Under the pieces are notes generated by a model. The model saw only the letters and a program-made list of their open reading frames with translations, made no database searches and was not told the origin of the DNA. From Taeniopygia guttata (lineage: Eukaryota; Chordata; Aves; Passeriformes; Estrildidae): a DNA stretch of 64,000 nucleotides. Positions 53,341-64,000 of the stretch are shown here, one piece after another. The stretch covers positions 62,309,501 to 62,373,500 of the forward strand of contig NC_133027.1 in the NCBI RefSeq assembly GCF_048771995.1, written 5' to 3'. The first letter of the stretch is position 1. Every line of letters begins with the position of its first letter. The position numbers and the translations under genes were made by a program.

Positions 53341-55228
53341 CTAGATTTGATTTTTAAACATGTCAGTGATCCCTTTCCAAATGGGAGTTGTCTGAAACAT
53401 CACATGTTTTATATAGAAGACTATAAAAACTTTCTAGACCCACATGGAGAAAACCAGCAAAAAGCCCTCTTATTCCAGGCTGGGTAACATGACAAGAAAC
53501 AGTAATTGCTGGAGTGGTAAGATACTATGATATTACATAGCCACTTCCATGCAGCCTTCAGAAAACACAGGTCCAAGTCCTTCCCAGTGCTACATTTTTA
53601 AGATTTAAAAGATGTCCTAGAACCTGAAATGAGAAGACAAATTACAGACTCACCATTTCTGTTCTGGAGGAAGGAGAATCTGATTCATATGAGAATGGGA
53701 AAGAACTGCACAGCCCAGCAATGAAGAAAGCCTTTCACAGGTTCCTCCCCTGCTCCCATGGCAGAATCTCCCATGCACTGCCTGCCTAACACGGAGCATT
53801 TCAGAGAGGGCAGTGGCAGCACAGCACAGCAGCTGTGAGCCTTCCCTGGCACACTGGGAAGCAGTTTGCAGACAAGGAAGAGCCTCAGCGGCTCACAAAA
53901 TAGGAATAGGAGACAGCCTCACTGACATGCCCTTGGTAGACGAGGCAAGCTGGTTGCCCCCGTTTGACCGACCCAGTTTCTCAGCATACCATGCTGAATC
54001 AAAATACCACTCTGTGAACTGAAGGACATGTTCCATTTCAGATCTCATTGTGTTAAACATTGCTTCCTCATTGCAAATAAATGGGAACATTAAGTCACGT
54101 TCTAATGGAATTCCTCAGAGTCTATGAAGCAGTTAGGTATTGCTGCATTTGCAACGGGTAACATTAGAGCTGAGTAGGCTGGTCTTTGTCCTTAAAACCT
54201 TGCTTACCTTCCCAGGAGAGGGAGAAATACCACTGAGGTTAAATTGAGTTGTATATAATAATCTCTAATCTAGTAGCTACTTTAAAATTGTCCAGCACGA
54301 TTGTTAGCCTTAACTACACTCGTCAGCTTTAATGCAACAGCTTGCAGAATCATATTTTGGGGGTATTATTCCTCAATATTTAAGGAGCAATAGCTGTATC
54401 AGTTATACTTAACTGCAGTTTCTTAAGTTTATTCAATGCAATAGGAGCCCAGGTATTTGCTCTCATGTATGATGAAAAACATTTATGACTTCTTTTGTGG
54501 CAGTTTTTGGGAAGAGAAATAAAGTACTTCGAGGGGAAGCCAAGAAAATTTTTGGAGTGAAATCTGAAAGCTAGATTTCTGGATGAAGTGGAGGGAGGGG
54601 GGTTCATGTCAGCAGGAAAATCTCCAATACCCAGACGTGGGGAGTCATCCAGAAATTCCAGTTTTAACCAAGTGGGTGGAATTTTCAGAATGAACTATCC
54701 CCTCCCTGCCTACACACACAAACAGGTCACAAGACAGCAAATCCATGGAGTTCAATATTGCAGCAATGTCACTTAACTCTTCTTTGTAATATAGCATGAA
54801 ACTGTCCTTATAATTGAACATGAACATAATCCTAGAGTGCAAATTCAAACTTTTTTTATGTTTAGATGTGCAGAAGATACCAAACTAAATTACATACCTA
54901 TCTCAGTTCCCTTAATGAAGGCCTACTATCTCTTCTGTCAGCATGTAATAACTGCATAGTAGGCATCTGTGTGAAAAGCCAAGAAGCAGGCACGACTGCA
55001 ATTCAGTTCTTTATCTCAGGTCAGGCAATAACACTTTGCATGCCAAAAGATCATGAAGATTTCATGCAGGTGTGGCAAGTGCAAGTGACAGTACATCTCT
55101 GATAGCCCTGGATCCCAAATGCCTAGGGCCCAGACAGACTACCAGCATTCTCCACCTCTGGTCATCTCTGCACAGTTAACAATAACTGCTCAGTGAAATA
55201 GTAGAACCAAGCAAGCACTCTCCCTAGG

Positions 55229-55259
<31 letters not shown>
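55229..55259. repeat. A31 homopolymer
   Basis: Thirty-one consecutive A on the + strand, followed 126 bp later by a T14 run (55385-55398). No retroposed gene body was seen to its left. Confidence 0.85.
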
Positions 55260-55263
<4 letters not shown>

Positions 55264-58200
55264 TCTCCAGTCACTGAAGATTCCCCCCAGCTCTTTCCTA
55301 ACAAGCAAACAGCATCATTCTGTCTCAAGCCAGGAACAAGTTGAAAAACTGAAAGACAGAGGCCTATCTAAAACTTTAAAATTCTTTTTTTTTTTTTTAA
55401 TATGAAATTACCTAGGCACAGCTCTGCATTCTGGCAAGACATAAAGCAATGCAGAGTAAGTCTGAAAGGCCCCAGGATACTGCCCTTGAACAAAGCCCTG
55501 AACACTTAAGGAGCCCAGGTGTTTTTCATGCAAAATACTTGCCCTCACTCTATGTGAGGGATTATTTATACTTTGAACACGATATTATGAAGAAGCAGGA
55601 GGGTTTATGGTGTTTCATTGAAATACATTAATGTTCACTTTAAAGACTCTCTGATGCTGTGTAATACTCCATTAGCATTTTCAGAATATCTGTGTACAAG
55701 CAGCAGTCACAGCCAATGACAACAGGCTCAGCATAGCACCACTGCCTGGATGTGTCACTTACCCTCAATGGATGCTAGGATGGATTTAGGAACACAGAGT
55801 GCAGCAACAATAGCTCCTTTGTACATAAAGAATAAATACAGAGGAAAGCTATGCAAACTCCTGCATACACAGACTGTTTTATCATGACAGCTGTTGCATC
55901 TAATTAAACATAATGAAGTTGCAAGACTAAGGCTTTACACAGGAAGTTTACAGCAAGTCTCACAATCAATCCTCAAATAAGCTTTATCTCAAGAAGTTGC
56001 TCAGAATCCAGAAGAGATCAGATCTTCTGCTGCTTTCCATCAGAAACATAAACATGGGGCCAAGTGCAGATAATATAGAGTTTATCAAGTTTTATCATAA
56101 TTTCAGAGTCTTCTAAATAATTTAACATCACCAATATTTACACCACATAAAGCAATATCATCCTTCTGCAATCCTCTTGACGGAAAAGAAAAAAAATAAA
56201 TAAGTATCTTACAGTCTTGGTCTGGAACACAAACATTTTATGCCTCTGCTTAGCTTTTTCACTTGGAAGCAACAAACACACAACAATTTCTGCAAAAGGT
56301 GAACTCCCAAGTACAAACTCTCAACAACCAGGACAGGATCTGAAGCTGTGAATAATCTAAATAAAAGCTACAACAGCCTCAGAGTTTCCCCTGAATACAA
56401 GCACCAATACTGGTGCCTTTTATTCCAGTGCTTATACAGAGATCTATGTTCTAGAGGGCAATGTTCATGGAAAACTCAGTGCCATTACAGAGTCAGAAGT
56501 CTGACAGCAGCAACACAGCCTGACAGCACACAGCTCTCCAGACTTTCAACCAACCCTGTGGTGGTTGTTCTTCTGGGGTGGAAGAGCAGCACACTACAAT
56601 GGAACAGGGTGGGCTGAGTGAACACAAGGATTATCTGTGACTTACTCTCCCACAGGACTATGACCTGGGAGTTTAAGGCATCCAAGAAACAACTACTGAA
56701 GAAATGTTCTCAGTAACTGTACTCTTCCAAGATAGAGATGTTACAGGATGCAAAGCAGTATTTTTGTCAGGTGTGAATTGGAAGAAGATCAAGGATGCTC
56801 AAAGATTTACCATGCAAGGATCAACTAAGCTAGCTAGGATTTCTCAGTTTGGAAGAAAATTAACTGAGGCTAGGACATAAGAGCATATAACCTCCTGAGC
56901 TACATGAACAGACTAGACAAGGAACATGTGTTCATATAGCACTGTAGCAAGAAGGTTTGTAGATAACTTTCCAAACAATGTGAAGGTTATCTAGGACAGC
57001 CTTTGTTAAAGTATACTATGGATGCTGAAGTTCACAGGGTTTTAAAGCAAGACTGGACAAGTTCACAGAAATCCATTTAGTAACTCATTATATAGGACCT
57101 TTCAACCTCCAATACCTCAGAGGAAAGCAATGGTGCATATCTTTGAAATACTCTTCCTCAGGCATCAGCTTTTGGCCAACATCAGAGGTGTACTATTAGG
57201 CTACAAGGGCTTCTGCCTGACCTACAAGGCCAGCCATGTTCATATAGACATCAAAGTGCAGAAGGAAAATTATCTCCATTTACTTAGGGAGAAATAGCAG
57301 TGCAACAAGTCACACAGGGCACAGTAATGATGTTTGTTCATTCTGCATTCTAGATACAAATCCTTTTGTCAGAGAGATTTTTGTTTGATATTCCACCCTT
57401 CTGTTTTACCTGTTCCATATCAGCCTCTTTCATTTTACTCACAGACTTCAGTGGAACACACTTCATGGCATCTGTGAAATTTCTTAGTGGGGTTGTGATC
57501 ACATCTGACAGCTCGATAGTTTGATCTATGTGCAATATACTACAATGCTTCCACTTCTCAAACAGCATGCAACGGGTACTATTTGCTCCCAGATAAAGGT
57601 AGATCATGGCAAGTCCTGGAATGTCACCTGAGCACAAAGGTATTGCTCTTGAGCAGTTACAAATCATAAAGGAAAAGTGATTGCAAGGACTGGCAAAGTA
57701 CAAAAGTACACCTTCGTAACCCCTAAAACAGCTTAAGGGCTTCTTAGATGAAACTCTTCCCACTCCCCTCACTATAGATGTGTCATGGCAAACAAATATG
57801 GTCCTGTGGTTCCCAAAGTGTACCTTCAGCACAGTGACAGCAGATAAAGTCCTTTTCGAGAGTTTGTCTGCACAGCTGTGACAGTCATTATGAAGAACTA
57901 TTCGCCCCCACACTGAGATCACTGAGTGTCAATTATGCAAATCACTCCATCACACACCATAGTTTGTGCAGCAGGAACTCTGTACAACCACTTACCTCTA
58001 CAGAGACAAAAAATTAAGCTCGTTAAGTGTACTAAGCTAGGTATTGAAGAACAATTTTAGCTCCCACAAGTAACTCTGAAGACCAGAACTTACGGTACAG
58101 GCTTCAAGTCATCTACTGGGCTACACAGGCTAAATTCAAAATGTGCCTGGGTTCGAGAGTGAAACTTTTTTAGTCTCTGCTTCTTCAGGTAGCAGACAGC

Positions 58201-61078
58201 TCACAGACCTGCTCTCTGCATCTACACAGTGGTAGTCTCTTGGCAGAACTGAGTCACTCTAGAGTCAATTTGTAAGCCTGCTCAAGATTCAGCAACAGGA
58301 CATCCATCCACTCATCCCCAGAGAATTCTCTCTCACACAGAGGTTAGAACAACTACAGCAAGTGTGGACTTCTTCATGCAAAAACAAGACAGGAAGAGAT
58401 GGTGATAATAACACCTCAGAGTTTTACACAGTAGCGATAGCACATGTTCGTGAAAGTGAGAGGGAGAAGTAAATGCACACAAACCACACAGGGCAATCAC
58501 ACGCTCCCCTCTCAAAGGAAGCAAAAGGCTACAGGCCTTGTGTAGGGGGTCTCCTCTGCTGAGCCTACACTGTAGGTAGCCAAATACAAGTCCATGGTCA
58601 TCAGCAACAGTTTCTCTTACTTACTCAATTATTGGGCAGAGTACTGCATGTTAATTTTTAGAGTCAGGATTTTTCTTTAATGGACAGTTGCTACTATGAG
58701 GTATCCATCACCCTTGGCTGAGCACATGGCTGCTACTCATGCCCTCTCAAAGATGAGAGTAGGTGCAGAGAAGGCAAGAGAATTTCCCCACTATGAAGTT
58801 GGAACTAGAAAGAAACAAAATCTGGATCTGAACAGATGAGCAATATGGAAACAGCATGGTTAGTTGCTACACTGAGCTATGACTTATTTCCAGCCTCGTA
58901 TAGCAACAATTTTACCCTCTCCTAGGTGCACACGCTGCTGTTCTTCGTACTTCTCAGCTCACAGGGTAAAAGTTATCTATTGCAGAAACGAGGCTTCAAA
59001 GCAAGCACACAACACAGCTAGAGCACATTACTTAACAGTGTGCAACGTGGTCCAGTGATCCTGGGCAGCACTGCCTTCCATCAAGGTCAATCAAGTGATT
59101 ATGGGATTTACAGAGCATGTAAAGCTCTTTGGGCCAAACAAGAACGACACTGATGTGGGCATCTTCAGTGGTCATCAAGAAGTCTTATTCTCAAAAAGTC
59201 CTGACATATCACAGCTTTTTTTCATGGACAAAGGAAGATGTTCATGTGGGTGGAGGAAGAGAACAGAACAGGAAGGCTTATCTCCCTCCTTTTGACCTTT
59301 AAGAAGGTTAAGAAATTCTTTAATTAGTGACTAACAACAGTTAACACCCTTGGTTTCTCTGTAGCAGCTAACATCCCACAAACTGCCCTCAGAAATGCTT
59401 ACTCAGCTCACACAGTAAATAAGGGTTTTGGCAAACTGCGAACTCATTCTCTTATAACTTTACTCATCTCCTTAAATTTACTAGTCACAGAATCCTCCAC
59501 CTCTCTTTTGCAGCAGTGAGTGACACATTTGGCAAATGGAAGCTTCCTTGGGTTTCCATTTTGCCCCAGAGTGAGTATACATCTCCTGGTATCAAATACA
59601 CCATACACTGTATCCCCTGATGGACTGCAATTAGTGCTTACAAGGGTAATATTTTATTCCTGACTAAATCTATAGCCATCCATAAGCTAAGAGAATTTTA
59701 ACTGATTGTGAACACTTAAAGATATGAAATAGTATTTTTATTTCAGTCCACTTACAGGAATCTGCTGTAAAGAGCTCTGAGATAAAACCACTCTGTGTAG
59801 TTAGAAGATGCATAGTCAAGAATAAATTGAGACGATCTCAGAACAATTATTAATATTAATTGTTTATATTTAGAAATAAATTCCTGTCACTACACTTGCA
59901 TATTTTTTTGCTAGCTTATCAAAAATTTGTTGAATTTTAATGCCATAGTCTGTTCACAGACAGATAAAGGTTTGGCAGAAGACAAGTGTTCTGAAAAAAA
60001 CAACTTGAAGACAGCACACACATATATTCAACATCAAACAGGTATGGAGGACTTGTCTAACCACTAAATGCCTAGCACACACCAGCCCATTATTAACAAC
60101 AGGGCTGGGAAAACCCTTTTGAGACATCAGTTCCAGTTCCCCATTCCTACAGGAAGAAGCATTAAATTGTGTACTGTCAAATTTTATCTTCAGTATGTTA
60201 GGTCTTGGAATAGTCTTCTAATAAGATCAACAGGGAAGGGAAAAAAACATCCTACCCACTTACAACTCCCTCCCTCCCCCCCACCATATATGCTTAATCG
60301 TTCTAAAAGTTTAAAGTCTCTTAAACCACAAATTGTGTTTAAAGCATTCTCTCTCCTCTTTGGCATTTAAATTCCTCACATTTTACTACAGAGGTGAAGG
60401 AAGAGATAACTCCTTGAATTCTACCAGGCTGAAATAGCCAATCACCCTCTTATCTTAAGGTGGAATTTTGTCTGTGGTCATCCCAAACCCACTCTCTAGG
60501 TTTTGCTTTGAATTTGTCTGTCCTGGGCACAGGTAAGTACCTACATTAAAGGAAAGCTCTCACTAGAACTTCTATTAATTCCTTCTGTTAGAGAAGCCCT
60601 ACACGTTGCACATGACATGCACAACAGGACAGTTATACTACCACTGATTAATCCATCTCCTTCTAACCTATTTAGTGAGGGACCTTCTTTCCCCACCCAC
60701 CAAGTATATAAACTTCCAAGTTTAACTATATGCAAAGCGACCTTATTACCCCAGCCCTTCAATCTCCTTTATATGTTGGCCCTCTGCATCAATAATACTT
60801 CCCCCTCAACAGTATGACACGAACAGATTTCATTACTATGCTCAGCTTTCTGACCACAGGTCATTAATAAAGGTATTAAAAAAAAAGGTGTCTCTGGATA
60901 TTATTCACTTGTATTTTCTCTTTAGGATCAAAAGCTGCTAGACTGCATTTACTGCCATCCTCTCTTTACACAGTTTTATACACATTCACACAAGTATTAG
61001 AAGTTCTTGTGTGACACCAGATCAATCTTTGCTATACTGCAAAGCTAACTTAATTTCTTGTGAAGCTTTACATTTTGT

Positions 61079-61135
61079 TTTTTCACCCCAAGAGGAAACA
61101 AAGAAAACCCAACCCAAACCAACCAAACAAAAAAT
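61079..61135. repeat. Short A/C-rich tract
   Basis: ccccaagaggaaacaaagaa, then aacccaacccaaaccaacca: same composition class as the other A/C tracts. Confidence 0.55.
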
Positions 61136-63109
61136 TCACCTTCAATAAAGTAACCAAGAATGCTGTTAGATCAGATCAAATTAACAGCTCTATAGACCCA
61201 AGATCACATTTCCTTCTTCGGTAAGCACTGTTCATTAGCCCGCAGCCATGCTGTTCTAGCCACAATTTATCAGATTGGTTTGTTTTGCAAGAGGATACAA
61301 TCTACCTAAAACACCATAAGAAATAAACTAGTACCATGAATCTAGGAAAAATGCACAGAGCACACAGACACTCACTCCAGTAATGAAACGAAGCAAGGCT
61401 GAGCATGTACGTTTATTTAGCATTTAGCAAGCAAGTTTATTTAGCACTAATTTCCAGATAACACAGCAAGATTTGGACAAGATGACACTTTTTGCATTTC
61501 CTTACAAAATAATTCACTACCTGTAAAAGCCTAAAGAACCTCTGTACAGACTAGATAGAAATCATGCATCTGAACTGTTGATGAACTCCCAGCCATAAAC
61601 CCTCATGAACTGGGTATAGGTTATATATTTATAGCTTACCTTGGAGAGATCTCATTATTTTGTAACTGCTACACCTGGCAGAATGCCTGTGTTAAATTAC
61701 ATATTAAAACGTGTCTATATTAACAAATATACTGATTGCATTATTATTTTATGGACTATTACTAAAATTTATTTTGAGCATGGTAAGCATGCATCAGATA
61801 CAACCAATTGTGACCAGATGTTATCACAGACTCAGTCAGCTTTCTAGCACTTCACTTTGGTACTCAATTAAAATACAAAATCACTAATGTCCTACTGTTA
61901 ATGGATTTGCTAGTTGTTTACTGTGAAATAATAAATTACAAACATGATCCGTAAGCTTTGTGTGTGCATTTATAATTTTTGTTAAATCAATAGTTTCATA
62001 TAAAGATTTAGCTTATTGGGTTGTGGGTGGAGGGGCCAGAAGGAAAGGTGTTGCCAAAATTTTGCTTTCTGTCATCATAATCTTTATTTGTAAGTAACTG
62101 ATGACCAGTGTGTGAGACTTCACACACAGCAGCATGAAGTCTGCCAAGCAACACCGTATTTACTTATGGCATGTAGACAAGGCACATGCAAACAAGCACA
62201 GGTAATAAATATTTAGCATCCATGCTAAATACCAAGCAGAAACACACTGCTTCCCTGTGCATCCCAAGAGGTTGTGCTATCATTCCTCACACATGCCAAA
62301 GGCTGTTGTCACATTCGTCCCGAGCATAGTTCTGCCTCTGGAGTGACAGCTTTACATCCTCCCTCCATGCAAACTGACACGAATCCTATTTAGCTGTATT
62401 AAGATTAAATGAGCTGAGTTGGGAAGGATCCAAATCCAGTCTCAGTCTAAAGCAGACAGACTGAACAGAGTGTTTTACTAAAATAGCCTCTGCAAAATTC
62501 CTCTTTTCCATTTACAATAAGGTGGCAGTTAGCCCCACTGAACAGAAGATTAAGTAAGAAAAAGGCTTATATTTAGAAAGTATTGACACAGAGTCTTGTC
62601 CATAAATCCTAGCCAGAAGGTCACATCTCAGAAGTCTTTACAGTACTACTGTCCTTCCCCAGTGGATGGTGGTTTACACCATCCACCTTTGTTATTCACT
62701 GTCTACTCAGCCAAGAAACAAAGAAAAATCACCATCTCTGAGGGAATACAAACCTAGCCTTGCCAAGCAAAAGGATAAACACAGCTGTATTTTTTTAAGA
62801 GATTAAAGAGTTTTTGTACACCTTATCCATGGCTTCCAGTGAGACTTAGTCCTAAACCAGGATTTCAGATTATTCTAACCAGGATATTTCAAGAAAGCGC
62901 TCTGTAATTAGCAAACAGCTAACAAGGCAGAAAGAGATTATTCACAAATAACCTTTTATATCCATACTTTAGAAATTATATATTTGCTTCCCAGTTACAG
63001 AAGGGCCCTCTCAGTTAGATGTTATTATATGCAGCAATATATCACCTCCTACTGATGAAATACAGCCAGAGAGACTGAACATTTATCAGTTCTTAGGACT
63101 GAGCACAGT

Positions 63110-63162
63110 TTGGTTTTGGCTGTTTTTGTCTTTTGTTGGGTTGGGGTTTATTTTGGTAGGTC
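63110..63162. repeat. G/T-rich tract
   Basis: gtttggttttggctgttttt, then gtcttttgttgggttggggt: same class, G/T on the + strand. Confidence 0.55.
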
Positions 63163-63758
63163 TGTAGAAACTGCTTATGTAAGTTAACCTAAGCACTTTT
63201 AAAAAACCAAAAGTTCAACTAATTTTAACGTTATAGTGATAAAACATTAATTACTTATTACCACAAAGATAAGCTTGTTTGCTCTTATTTCACATTTCAT
63301 TTAAGTGAGCTAATACATAAGTCCTTCACTGCATTGCATTTTAAGAAATGTTGCCTCTATTGAAAATACATAGTAACAACAATCTGTTCTGATTATGCTC
63401 TTCAAAGTTCAAAAGTGCGTCTGCTCCAACGACTGCTCAAAGCGCCGCATTAGGCAGTTGGCGCTCCAAGGGAATTACCGTCTCTAACCGGCACAGTAGC
63501 AGCAGACTTTAAAATAAAACAAACAAAAAAACCCACTAGAAGGTCGGAAGGAGAGGCGGTGAGGAGGTGGTGGTGTCAAGAGAAAGAAGGAGGGATAAAA
63601 AAGACCGTTCAATTGAAAAAAAGAAAAAAATCCAACCAAAAAAGGAAACAGGTCTTCGATAATAACTGGTAAAGACCAGCGTGGAGAAGTTTTAATAAAA
63701 GTCCCTAGAATTTATTTTTTAGGTGGCAAAACAAGGAGGGAACAAGCTTTTTCCTATT

Positions 63759-63796
63759 CTTTACAGATGCATACATGCTTTACAGATGCATACGTG
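63759..63796. repeat. 19-bp tandem duplication, two copies
   Basis: ctttacagatgcatacatg followed directly by ctttacagatgcatacgtg, one mismatch. Each copy contains the palindrome ATGCAT. Confidence 0.7.
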
Positions 63797-64000
63797 CTTC
63801 CTGTAGATAAATGCATAGGCCACAAGCATACTAAATGGCAGCCGGCGCAGTTGTAGCATTTCTCGTTAAGCGGGAGCGTGATGAAAGCTCTTCTTTCCAG
63901 AGTTACTCGGGAGCTCTGTGCATGTCTAGCACGGAAGCGCTGCACAGGACGGAGCAAACCCACCGCCTGATCTCTGGAGCACAGAGATCCGGGGCTGCGC

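Larger units (their letters stand above)
47240..64000 (-). other. EZR: EZR intron 1 (start exon outside window)
   Basis: At least 16.8 kb. I scanned every GGCAT on the + strand for the complement of ATG-CCN-AAR-CCN followed by GT and found none, so the MPKP exon lies beyond 64000. The interval holds two CR1 remnants (48299-48373, 50225-50284), an A31 run, G/T and A/C tracts, short repeats and an unexplained 190-codon frame at 57350-57922. Confidence 0.75.

Noticed and set aside
56930..57260. Possible ancient interspersed repeat (gaggcatcagcttttggcca-like text)
   Set aside because: Only a faint resemblance to old reptile/bird repeats; no boundaries could be defined.
60341..60375. ATG-CCA-AAG on the - strand as a candidate EZR start exon
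   Set aside because: It continues AGG rather than CCN, and no GT donor follows in the required place.

Overview
This is vertebrate nuclear DNA, almost certainly from a bird. It is intron-rich, moderately AT-rich, has GT-AG splice sites, and carries several truncated CR1 LINE 3' ends of the avian type. The A/C-rich low-complexity tracts would fit a songbird, but the sequence does not prove the species or order.

Two protein-coding genes lie tail to tail. On the + strand, 13 exons between 2993 and 26813 encode the C-terminal 508 residues of synaptotagmin-like protein 3 (SYTL3/Slp3): the end of the Rab27-binding SHD, a linker, C2A and C2B. The first SYTL3 exons lie left of the window. On the - strand, 12 exons between 47239 and 29184 encode ezrin (EZR) from residue 5 to the stop. 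With the four-residue start exon, which must lie right of the window, the protein would be 586 aa, the human length. The same convergent SYTL3-EZR pair is found in human, which supports both names. Every exon junction was checked for reading frame, and both reconstructions stay open to a single terminal stop.

Layout: 1-2992 SYTL3 upstream intron; 2993-26813 SYTL3 exons and introns; 26814 to about 27.9 kb SYTL3 3'UTR; about 27.84-29.18 kb EZR 3'UTR; 29184-47239 EZR coding exons and introns; 47240-64000 EZR intron 1, with CpG-containing sequence at the extreme right edge. The candidate poly(A) signals of the two genes lie only about 20 bp apart on opposite strands, so the transcript ends probably overlap.

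Functionally, SYTL3 is a Rab27 effector for vesicle tethering at membranes, and ezrin links cortical actin to membrane proteins and PIP2. Both act at the cell cortex, but nothing in the sequence shows co-regulation. I found no prokaryotic-type system, CRISPR array or obviously new system. The best leads are the opposed poly(A) signals, a G-run splice acceptor in the SYTL3 C2B region, an open frame running through an EZR intron, an unexplained 190-codon frame in EZR intron 1, and several perfect intronic hairpins.
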